The notes under the pieces were generated by a model. The model did no database searches. It was not told the origin of the DNA and saw nothing but the letters and a program-made list of their open reading frames with translations. A stretch of 7,990 nt of DNA, taken from positions 1 through 7,990 of the forward strand of contig CALGNY010000148.1 in the NCBI GenBank assembly GCA_937958375.1, read 5' to 3'. Source of the DNA: an uncultured Bacillaceae bacterium (GTDB taxonomy: Bacteria; Bacillota; Bacilli; Bacillales; Alkalibacillaceae). Positions 1 through 5,838 of this stretch are shown one piece after another (the first letter of the stretch is position 1; every line of letters begins with the position of its first letter). The translations under genes were made by a program, and so were the position numbers.

Positions 1-101
1 TTCTATTGGACAAAATCGCGATTCTTATGGACAAAACACACTCCTATTGGAAAATTCATTCCCCTATTGGACAAACTCCGATTCTATTGGACAATCCATC
101 C
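1..101. repeat. Tandem array of five 20-21 bp repeats, left edge open
   Basis: Five head-to-tail units can be read at 1-21, 22-41, 42-61, 62-81 and 82-101. Each carries a version of the core TCTATTGGACAAA; unit 2 reads TTCTTATGGACAAAA and unit 3 has lost the C of GGACA. The unit ends vary (CGCGA, CACAC, ATTC, TCCGA, ATCC). The first unit starts at base 1, so the array may extend beyond the window. The units are neither inverted nor evenly spaced by unique spacers, so this is not CRISPR. No function can be assigned. I have an unverified impression that similar TATTGGACAAA repeats occur between genes in other Bacillaceae. Confidence 0.85.
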
Positions 102-181
102 ATGCAATCGGTTAAACTGAAAAAATCCGTTTGGTCCACCTGCTTTACAAGTGTGTCTGGCGTCAGTTTTGGTAGGGATTA

Positions 182-190
182 TGCTAGAAT
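182..190 (+). promoter_or_regulatory. Possible extended -10 promoter element for the deaminase gene
   Basis: TGCTAGAAT matches an extended -10 box (TGn followed by TAGAAT, one mismatch to TATAAT). No good -35 box lies 16-18 bases upstream, which is tolerated at extended -10 promoters. It sits about 43 bases before the start codon and downstream of the repeat array. This is inference from motif only. Confidence 0.3.
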
Positions 191-232
191 TGATATAGAT
201 CAAGATTAGCTAACAAGATAGGAGTTGTCTGT

Positions 233-1495
233 ATGATTATCAAAAATGCCAAGTTATATGGGCAAGAAGGTCTGCGCCAGATTGAGATTCAAAATGGCAC
301 GTTTAAGCGAATTTCAAAAGCAACCGATTCCTTGGAGTCATCGGATGAACAAGTGATTGATTTAAATGGAAAAATTGTGTTGCCTCCATACGTGGAGCCG
401 CATATTCATCTCGACTACGCACTGACAGCGGGCACGCCGCGCTGGAATCAGACCGGTTCGGTTTTTGAAGGAATCGCCATTTGGGCTGACCGTAAAAAGG
501 TCATTAATGAATCAAAAGATGATATCAAAAAACGCGCGATTGACGCGATAAAAATGCAGGTCAAGCATGGGATCCAACATGTGCGGACGCACGTGGATGT
601 CGGAGATCCAGAGTTGAGAGGCCTGAAAGCATTAATGGAAGTCAAAGAAGAAATCAAGCCTTGGGTGGATCTTCAAATCGTTGCCATGCCACAAGAAGGC
701 CTATACACCAAACCAGAGGCTGAAGATTTGCTTATCCAAGCTCTTGAAATGGGTGCAGACGTTGTCGGAGGAATTCCACATTATGAACTCACCCGGGAAG
801 ATGGCGTGCGTTCGGTCGTCCGAGCATTAGACCTTGCACAGGAATATGACAAATTGGTCGATATTCATTGTGATGAAATCGATGACGACCAGTCAAGATA
901 TCTTGAAGTGTTGGCAGGCGAGGCGTTGAAGCGTGGAATGGGACACCGTGTCACGGCAAGCCACACGACAGCAATGGCTTCCTACAGCAATGCTTACACG
1001 TATAAACTGTTTCAAACCTTGAAAAAAGCAGGCGTCCATTTTGTCGCTTTACCGAAAGCGAATTTACACCTGCAAGGGCGTTTTGATGATCATCCAGTCC
1101 GCCGCGGGTTAACTCGGGTTAAGGAAATGCTAGCCGAAGATATTAATGTTTGTTTCGGCCTGGATTCCATCATGGACCCTTGGTATCCGCTCGGTGATGG
1201 AAACCTGATGCATGTGACTGAAATCGGCTTACACGCCTGTCATATGACGGACTTTGATCACATCGTCTCTGCCTTGCACTTGGTAACGACAAACGGAGCG
1301 AAAACGTTAAACATCGAGGAAGAATACGGAATCGAAGAAGGAAAGCGAGCGAATTTAATTGTGATCGACTCCGATTCAGAATACGAAGCGATCCGCACAC
1401 AAGCACCTGTCATTTATTCGATCCGAAATGGAGAGATCATGGTTGAGACCAAACCAGCGGAAACGACGATGAATGTTGATGTGTTTGGGAAATAA
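233..1495 (+). CDS. codA: CodA-family cytosine deaminase with altered specificity residue (possible 5-methylcytosine deaminase)
   Basis: A 420-aa amidohydrolase-superfamily enzyme that should hydrolyse the exocyclic amino group of a pyrimidine base in the cytoplasm (cytosine to uracil plus ammonia in the classical salvage reaction). It aligns along its whole length with E. coli CodA as I recall that sequence. The metal and catalytic residues are all present: His57 and His59 (EPHIHLD), Gln154 (MPQEG), His212 and Glu215 (IHCDE), His244 (TASHTT) and Asp311. The segment after Asp311 differs: FGLDS here against FGHDD in E. coli, so Asp314 of E. coli is Ser312 and His312 is Leu310. Trp317 in DPWYPLG is kept. 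Loss of Asp314 is the mark reported for 5-methylcytosine-deaminating homologues, so the natural substrate is open. The ATG follows GGAG (221-224) by 8 nt. The gene is transcribed alone, with no codB permease beside it. Family is certain; substrate is not. Confidence 0.93.
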   Translation: MIIKNAKLYGQEGLRQIEIQNGTFKRISKATDSLESSDEQVIDLNGKIVLPPYVEPHIHLDYALTAGTPRWNQTGSVFEGIAIWADRKKVINESKDDIKKRAIDAIKMQVKHGIQHVRTHVDVGDPELRGLKALMEVKEEIKPWVDLQIVAMPQEGLYTKPEAEDLLIQALEMGADVVGGIPHYELTREDGVRSVVRALDLAQEYDKLVDIHCDEIDDDQSRYLEVLAGEALKRGMGHRVTASHTTAMASYSNAYTYKLFQTLKKAGVHFVALPKANLHLQGRFDDHPVRRGLTRVKEMLAEDINVCFGLDSIMDPWYPLGDGNLMHVTEIGLHACHMTDFDHIVSALHLVTTNGAKTLNIEEEYGIEEGKRANLIVIDSDSEYEAIRTQAPVIYSIRNGEIMVETKPAETTMNVDVFGK

Positions 1496-1510
1496 TATGG
1501 TATTGAAGAG

Positions 1511-1542
1511 AGAGGGCTAGTTAATCGACTAGCTCTTTTTTT
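1511..1542 (+). terminator. Rho-independent terminator of the deaminase gene
   Basis: The 11-bp stem AGAGGGCTAGT (1511-1521) pairs with ACTAGCTCTTT (1528-1538), with two G-U pairs and a 6-nt loop, and runs into seven T residues (1536-1542). It starts 16 nt after the deaminase stop codon, so that gene forms its own transcription unit. Confidence 0.9.
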
Positions 1543-1555
1543 GTGTTCATTAGAT

Positions 1556-1585
1556 GTGGGTGTATCTACGGAGTCAATCACCCAC
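1556..1585. repeat. 7-bp inverted repeat in the 1543-1669 gap
   Basis: GTGGGTG (1556-1562) and CACCCAC (1579-1585) are exact inverted copies separated by 16 nt. No T-run follows, so it is not a terminator. It could be an operator or chance. The rest of the gap from 1543 to 1669 has no gene I can support. Confidence 0.35.
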
Positions 1586-1669
1586 TAAAATAAATACTCA
1601 TGAAACGCTCACTTACTTGACCACCACAACTGAAGTCAACAAAACTACCCATACAACCCCAAATTCAAG

Positions 1670-1699
1670 TTGCCTATTTACTTAAATTCGATACATAAT
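1670..1699 (+). promoter_or_regulatory. Probable promoter of the sensor kinase-regulator pair
   Basis: TTGCCT (1670-1675) could serve as the -35 box, with CATAAT (1694-1699, 18-bp spacer) or TACATA (1692-1697, 16-bp spacer) as the -10 box. Transcription would start near 1706, just ahead of the ribosome binding site at 1719-1725. This agrees with the coding start being the ATG at 1733 rather than a TTG that forms part of this -35 box. The call is by motif only. Confidence 0.4.
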
Positions 1700-1718
1700 A
1701 GAACGAGAGATATTTTTC

Positions 1719-1725
1719 GAGAGGA
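1719..1725 (+). promoter_or_regulatory. Ribosome binding site deciding the kinase start
   Basis: GAGAGGA ends 7 nt before the ATG at 1733. It supports that ATG over the in-frame TTG at 1670, which has no comparable site before it. Confidence 0.7.
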
Positions 1726-1732
1726 TCTTTAT

Positions 1733-2935
1733 ATGAAAATCTATTGGATTTGGGTAATCATCACTATTGCCGTATGGTCTTTTGCTGTGGTAGCCATCGA
1801 TCACCCACTCGGCGAACTGACAATGAAATTCTTCGGTCTGGCAGGGTTTTTCGCATTATTTTTCATCCTGCCGATTTTTTCAAAAAATCATCGAATGCTA
1901 GGAATGATTCTGACGGCTCAAATCATCCTTGCCGGGTTGATCCTTCATCCGGTTCAGCAAACCTTCAATAGTTATCTGTTGTTGGTATTGTCACTGTTGC
2001 TCGCGGAAGGGTTCTTTCGTCTACGTTTTGTTCAGGCGTTGGGATTATCCATTGTCGGGTTGGTAATCCTTTTGGTGCAACTATTCCTCTCTAATATTGA
2101 TTTATTGTCGCAGTCGTTCATGATTCTGTGTTACATACTATTGGTTGCAGGGCTATCGGTTTTCAAAACCATCAATGACCGTTACCGCGGGATCGATTCA
2201 CGATATCAAGCAATGGTCTCGGAATACAGAGAATTGAAGCGGCGTAATACATCAGAAGAGGAAGTCGCCAGACAGGAGGAGCGGGTTCTGATTGCGCATG
2301 AGATTCATGATTCCGTCGGTCACAAGTTAACGGCCCTATTGATGCAGCTGGAAATGTTTCGATTAAAGGCACCGCAACAAAACCAACAGGAAATGAATAC
2401 GTTGAAAAAACTGGCCCAGGAAAGTTTGGATGAGACAAGGAGCGCGGTCAGGTCACTGAAAACAACCGATACGGGCGGACTGCCAGGAATCATGCGATTA
2501 ATCCGTAAATTAGAACGGGAAAGCTTTCTCAATATCCACTTTTCTGTTAAACATGGAGCGTTCACAGCACCACTCACCGGTGAGCAATCATTTGTCATTT
2601 ACCGTGTGGTCCAGGAAGCCTTGACGAACACGATGAAACATAGCCAAGCGAGGGAAGCTTCCGTTCATTTCGAAGCACCGGGTGGAAGTGTCTTTCGCTT
2701 TCAGATCAGCAATCCGACCACAGACGAGAATGCTCGCTTTCAAGAAGGGTTTGGTCTTTCATCTATGCGGGAGAGGCTTGAAAAATACGGTGGAGAATTG
2801 GATGTCTACAAAACAACTAAAGAATTTGTGATTTCAGGATATATCAAAATTGGTTACGGAGGTGAGGTAGATGATTCGGATTCTTCTGGCGGAAGATCAA
2901 GTGATGGTGCGACAAGGACTGAAAATGATGATTGA
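1733..2935 (+). CDS. Membrane sensor histidine kinase, LnrJ/YfiJ-type (DesK/NarX-like HisKA_3 class)
   Basis: A 400-aa kinase that should autophosphorylate on His in response to a signal at the membrane and pass the phosphate to the regulator encoded next. The first ~145 residues hold about six hydrophobic segments (roughly 4-22, 33-49, 55-72, 80-93, 101-120, 125-143) with only short loops, so sensing is likely within the membrane. A linker that may form a coiled coil (about 155-185) leads to the HisKA_3 dimerisation motif, with the phosphate-accepting His192 in AHEIHDSVGHKLTAL. The HATPase domain follows: N box with Asn299 in VVQEALTNTMKHS, G box GFGLSSMRERL at 340-350. The length equals that of B. 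subtilis LnrJ as I recall it. Its last 65 bases overlap the regulator gene, so the C-terminal tail past about residue 379 is read from regulator DNA in another frame. Ligand unknown; linearmycin-like polyenes are the analogy. Confidence 0.9.
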   Translation: MKIYWIWVIITIAVWSFAVVAIDHPLGELTMKFFGLAGFFALFFILPIFSKNHRMLGMILTAQIILAGLILHPVQQTFNSYLLLVLSLLLAEGFFRLRFVQALGLSIVGLVILLVQLFLSNIDLLSQSFMILCYILLVAGLSVFKTINDRYRGIDSRYQAMVSEYRELKRRNTSEEEVARQEERVLIAHEIHDSVGHKLTALLMQLEMFRLKAPQQNQQEMNTLKKLAQESLDETRSAVRSLKTTDTGGLPGIMRLIRKLERESFLNIHFSVKHGAFTAPLTGEQSFVIYRVVQEALTNTMKHSQAREASVHFEAPGGSVFRFQISNPTTDENARFQEGFGLSSMRERLEKYGGELDVYKTTKEFVISGYIKIGYGGEVDDSDSSGGRSSDGATRTENDD

Positions 2936-3503
2936 GTCGGATGAAGAGATGAAAATCGCAGGCGAAGCAAACGATGGGAAAGAAGCAATTGCCCTGTGTG
3001 AACAGTCCTTTTTCGATATCGCCATTTTAGATATTCGTATGCCTGAAATGGACGGGATTGAAGCGGCCAAAACCATACAATCACGATGGCCGGATATGAA
3101 AATCTTGATTTTGACGACATTCGATCACGATGAATACGTATTGGAAGCGTTAAAGATTGGGGTCAACGGATATATTTTAAAATCAGGTGATACGGATAGT
3201 TTGCTTCGCTCAATCCGAAGCGCACTTTCGGGCGGATTGACAATCGAAGACCAGGTCGCAGCCAAAGTCATGCCTCGGCTACTGAACAACGAAACCAGTC
3301 ATCAGCCAGATCCGAATTTGACACCTCGCGAGCGAGCCATTTTGCAATGCATCGGAGAAGGACTGAACAATAAAGAAACTGCAGAGCGGTTAGCGATTTC
3401 GGTCGGAACAGTAAAAAATAATATCAGTCAAATTCTTGATAAATTAGAGCTCCGTGACCGGACACAGTTGGCGATTTATGCGATTCGACATAACCTCGTT
3501 TAA
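2871..3503 (+). CDS. NarL/LuxR-family response regulator, LnrK/YfiK-type
   Basis: A 210-aa DNA-binding regulator, the partner of the kinase just upstream. The receiver domain (about 1-118) has the acidic pair Glu8/Asp9, phosphoryl-accepting Asp54 in AILDIRMPEMDG, the switch Thr82 in LILTTFD and Lys104 in YILKSG. The LuxR-type helix-turn-helix spans about 150-210, seen in LTPRERAIL, NNKETAERL, SVGTVKNNISQIL and RTQLAIYA. The ATG has an excellent ribosome binding site, GGAGG at 2858-2862, 8 nt upstream and inside the kinase gene, so the two are probably translationally coupled. A terminator hairpin follows about 43 nt after the stop. The likely target is the ABC transporter promoter region immediately downstream, by analogy with LnrJK control of lnrLMN in B. 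subtilis. Confidence 0.93.
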   Translation: MIRILLAEDQVMVRQGLKMMIESDEEMKIAGEANDGKEAIALCEQSFFDIAILDIRMPEMDGIEAAKTIQSRWPDMKILILTTFDHDEYVLEALKIGVNGYILKSGDTDSLLRSIRSALSGGLTIEDQVAAKVMPRLLNNETSHQPDPNLTPRERAILQCIGEGLNNKETAERLAISVGTVKNNISQILDKLELRDRTQLAIYAIRHNLV

Positions 3504-3510
3504 AATAAAA

Positions 3511-3522
3511 TGACTTAAGTCA
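3511..3522. promoter_or_regulatory. Perfect 12-bp palindrome, candidate operator for the response regulator
   Basis: TGACTTAAGTCA is an exact palindrome lying 8 nt after the regulator stop and before the terminator hairpin. Related half-sites follow nearby: TGAC at 3542-3545 and 3602-3605, and AAGTCA at 3585-3590. Direct copies of ACGAAG at 3522-3527 and 3533-3538 are spaced 11 bp apart, about one helical turn. NarL/LuxR-type regulators bind DNA as dimers on such paired half-sites, so this is a reasonable regulator target. That is inference; no convincing -35/-10 pair is visible in the gap 3504-3608. Confidence 0.45.
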
Positions 3523-3546
3523 CGAAGAATTTACGAAGTAATGACT

Positions 3547-3576
3547 AGAGACAGTAGCGGCACTGTCTCTTTTTTT
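3547..3576 (+). terminator. Terminator between the two-component genes and the transporter genes
   Basis: A perfect 9-bp stem, AGAGACAGT (3547-3555) with ACTGTCTCT (3562-3570), a 6-nt loop AGCGGC, and a T-run to 3576. It should end most transcripts coming from the kinase/regulator genes. The ABC genes therefore need readthrough or a promoter of their own near or after the hairpin (a TATAGA hexamer at 3576-3581 is the only weak -10 candidate). Confidence 0.88.
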
Positions 3577-3608
3577 ATAGAGTAAAGTCAGATCATCAAA
3601 ATGACGGT

Positions 3609-3618
3609 AAGGAAGTGA
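3609..3618 (+). promoter_or_regulatory. Ribosome binding site deciding the ATPase start
   Basis: AAGGAAGTGA matches the ideal AAGGAGGTGA at 9 of 10 positions and lies 8 nt (counted from its AAGGAAG part) before ATG 3624. The alternative in-frame GTG at 3615 lies inside this site, which rules it out as the likely start. Confidence 0.75.
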
Positions 3619-3623
3619 GCGAC

Positions 3624-4556
3624 ATGCTTGAGACAGTGAAATTGAGTAAAACGTTCAAGAATATAAAAGCGGTTGATGAGATCGATTTGTACTTGAATCG
3701 AGGCGAATCGGTTGGCTTGTTAGGGCCAAACGGGGCAGGGAAGTCGACGACGATTTCAATGATTTCTTCATTAATGAAACCGACATCCGGTGACGTGCTC
3801 TTGAATGGAAAAAGTACGATTAAAGACCCTTCAGAGATTAGAAAGGTGCTCGGTGTTGTTCCACAAGAGATTGCACTATATGAAGAGCTCTCAGCTTATG
3901 AGAACTTGAAATTTTTCGGTGAAGTTTACAGCGTCGATAAAAAACGGTTGGAAGAAAGAATTCAATATACGCTCGAGATGGTCGGGTTAAAGGAGCGTCA
4001 AAAAGGCTTGATCAAAACCTTCTCAGGGGGAATGAAGCGGCGGGTCAATATTGCTGCCGCACTGCTTCACGAACCCGAGATATTAATTTTGGATGAGCCG
4101 ACGGTTGGGATCGACCCACAATCCAGAAATCATATTTTGGAGACCGTGAAGCGACTAAATGAAGAACAAGGCACGACAGTATTATACACGAGCCATTACA
4201 TGGAAGAAGTTGAACAGCTGTGCGATAGGGTGTACATCGTCGATCATGGGAAGCTAGTTGCTTCCGGAACGATTAACGAACTGCTCAGCATTTTATCGAG
4301 CGAAGACACGATTCAAATCCAATTGAGCCAAACGACGGATTCACTCATTGAAAAAGTCAGTGCCATCGATCACGTGCTGCGTGTGGATGAGACAAAAGAA
4401 GGCATTCGGGTGATCAGTAAAAAAGGAAGTAATTTGCTCAGTCAGATCGTTCAGATTGCCGAAAGTGAGGATCTTCAAATCGTTCATTTTGAAGTTGAGG
4501 TCCCGAGTTTGGAAGATGTATTTCTACACTTGACTGGAAAAACGTTGCGCGATTAA
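3624..4556 (+). CDS. ABC transporter ATP-binding protein, LnrL/YfiL-type (drug-efflux subfamily)
   Basis: A 310-aa cytoplasmic ATPase that should drive the export or removal of a compound through the two permeases encoded next. All motor motifs are intact: Walker A GPNGAGKST (34-42), Q-loop Gln81 in VVPQE, signature FSGGMKRR (133-140), Walker B LILDEP (154-159), the D-loop in GIDPQSR and switch His191 in TSHYMEE. A C-terminal extension of about 90 residues after the nucleotide-binding fold, ending in PSLEDVFLHLTGK, is typical of ABC-2 drug and antibiotic transporters. The size matches B. subtilis LnrL (about 311 aa). The stop lies 13 nt before the next start, whose ribosome binding site overlaps this stop, so the genes are co-transcribed. 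The start is ATG 3624 rather than GTG 3615, based on the ribosome binding site. Family sure; substrate (linearmycin/polyene-like) by analogy only. Confidence 0.93.
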   Translation: MLETVKLSKTFKNIKAVDEIDLYLNRGESVGLLGPNGAGKSTTISMISSLMKPTSGDVLLNGKSTIKDPSEIRKVLGVVPQEIALYEELSAYENLKFFGEVYSVDKKRLEERIQYTLEMVGLKERQKGLIKTFSGGMKRRVNIAAALLHEPEILILDEPTVGIDPQSRNHILETVKRLNEEQGTTVLYTSHYMEEVEQLCDRVYIVDHGKLVASGTINELLSILSSEDTIQIQLSQTTDSLIEKVSAIDHVLRVDETKEGIRVISKKGSNLLSQIVQIAESEDLQIVHFEVEVPSLEDVFLHLTGKTLRD

Positions 4557-4569
4557 GGAGGGACATCAA

Positions 4570-5838
4570 GTGGGTCCAATGTTGAAAAAAGATCTATTGG
4601 TTTTTTGGAGAGACCGAAAAGAAATCTTGATGGCTCTTCTTTTGCCGATTGGAATTATAGCAATTTTAAGTTTCGTGTTATCTGGGATGTTCGATAGTGA
4701 GGAGTCGCCAGTTAACGTTGATGCTGCTTTAGTGATTGAAGACAGTCAAGATTCAGGAGTCGAGCATTTCGCAAATCAGGTTGAAGAATCTCAGTTGTCA
4801 GAATCTGAGCGTGAACGATTGTTGATGCAAGCGAGTCAATTTAACCCAACGACGATGCTGGAAGAGTTTCTGAATCATCCAGATCTCAGTGATTGGCTTA
4901 ACATTGAAAAAATGAACAAGGAAGAAGCCACTGAAAAAATCAAGGCCGGTGAGCTCCATGCAGCAGTTTATATTCCATCTGGTTTCACGGCATCTTTTTT
5001 AGCGGAAGTGCTTTTGGATGAATCAAGTGAGGCGACAATTCAAGTATTAGCTGAAGAAACTTCTACCGAACGATCTACGCTTGGTTCGATCGTTGGCAGT
5101 TATGTGGAGTCCATGAATTTGCAATTAGCGGTTCAACAACTTGGTCAGACAGAAATGGTGGAGCCTCAGTTACCGGAAGGCGGAACCGAGCATGTGGCAG
5201 GATCCGATTCAGATCCATTTAATATTGTTCAATATTTTACCCTTGCGATTGGTTCATTATTTGCATTGTTTATCTCGCAAACCGTAGCGACGAAAACGAT
5301 TGCTGAGAAGCGTGAACAAGTATTTAACCGAATTCTTTTGACCAACTATCCACCCATCTATTTCTTGCTTGGCAAGATTGCTTCGGCGTTTGTTTTTGTT
5401 TGGTTGCAATTGGTCATCACCATTTTAGTCATTCAGATGTTCTTTGATGTTTTCCCGAATGCATCGGCTGAGTTTTGGTTGGGTCTACTATTGGCCATTA
5501 CAGGACTTGCGCTTGCCGTCGGTGGGCTGACAGGAATCTTTACATCATTGACGTTAAAAATGAACGACCCCGATGCCATCAATGGAATCGCAACGGTCAT
5601 CATTATGACGTTCGGTGCTCTTGGAGGAGGATTCTTCCCTATTATGTTCTTACCGAATTTCCTCCAACACATTGGCATTTGGACACCGAATGGGAAATTC
5701 TTGGTATCCATTTTGGAGTGGGTTCAGCAACCTGCGTTAGAGGATTTAACGGCTCCATTGCTTTATTTTGTAGGTTTCTTCCTCGTTAGTTTGGTTATTG
5801 CTTTAGTCATGTTTCCGAGAAGGGGGCGAAACGAATGA
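4570..5838 (+). CDS. ABC-2 type permease, LnrM/YfiM-type
   Basis: A 422-aa integral membrane subunit, the first of two permeases for the ATPase upstream. One N-terminal membrane helix (about 18-40) is followed by a large, acidic external domain (about 41-215), then five more helices at about 218-240, 264-292, 302-327, 336-360 and 395-415, the usual ABC-2 (ABC2_membrane_3) plan. The motif LLLPIGIIAIL near the N terminus and the TKTIAEKREQVFNRILLTNYP coupling region after helix 2 fit the family. The start is GTG at 4570, preceded by AAGGAGGG (4555-4562) at the ideal distance; the in-frame ATG at 4579 would be too far. The gene ends in an ATGA overlap with the second permease. It is somewhat longer than B. 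subtilis LnrM (about 396 aa), the extra length probably in the external domain. Confidence 0.9.
   Translation: MGPMLKKDLLVFWRDRKEILMALLLPIGIIAILSFVLSGMFDSEESPVNVDAALVIEDSQDSGVEHFANQVEESQLSESERERLLMQASQFNPTTMLEEFLNHPDLSDWLNIEKMNKEEATEKIKAGELHAAVYIPSGFTASFLAEVLLDESSEATIQVLAEETSTERSTLGSIVGSYVESMNLQLAVQQLGQTEMVEPQLPEGGTEHVAGSDSDPFNIVQYFTLAIGSLFALFISQTVATKTIAEKREQVFNRILLTNYPPIYFLLGKIASAFVFVWLQLVITILVIQMFFDVFPNASAEFWLGLLLAITGLALAVGGLTGIFTSLTLKMNDPDAINGIATVIIMTFGALGGGFFPIMFLPNFLQHIGIWTPNGKFLVSILEWVQQPALEDLTAPLLYFVGFFLVSLVIALVMFPRRGRNE

Noticed and set aside
1..101. CRISPR array
   Set aside because: Units are contiguous and only 20-21 bp long, with no unique 30-40 bp spacers and no cas genes nearby.
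6..209. 67-codon open frame on the plus strand over the repeat array
   Set aside because: It consists largely of translated repeat units (MDKIAILMDKT..., GQTPILLDN), has no ribosome binding site, and is best explained as a chance frame through the array.
1599..1613. Possible CcpA catabolite (cre) site around TGAAACGCTCAC
   Set aside because: The central CG cannot be aligned with both conserved arms; the left arm is one base out of register, so the match is too poor.
1670..1732. N-terminal extension of the kinase by 21 residues from a TTG
   Set aside because: There is no ribosome binding site before the TTG, it overlaps a likely -35 box, and the ATG at 1733 has a well-placed GAGAGGA and begins directly with a membrane helix.
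3615..3623. GTG at 3615 as the ATPase start
   Set aside because: The GTG is part of the ribosome binding site AAGGAAGTGA that serves the ATG at 3624.
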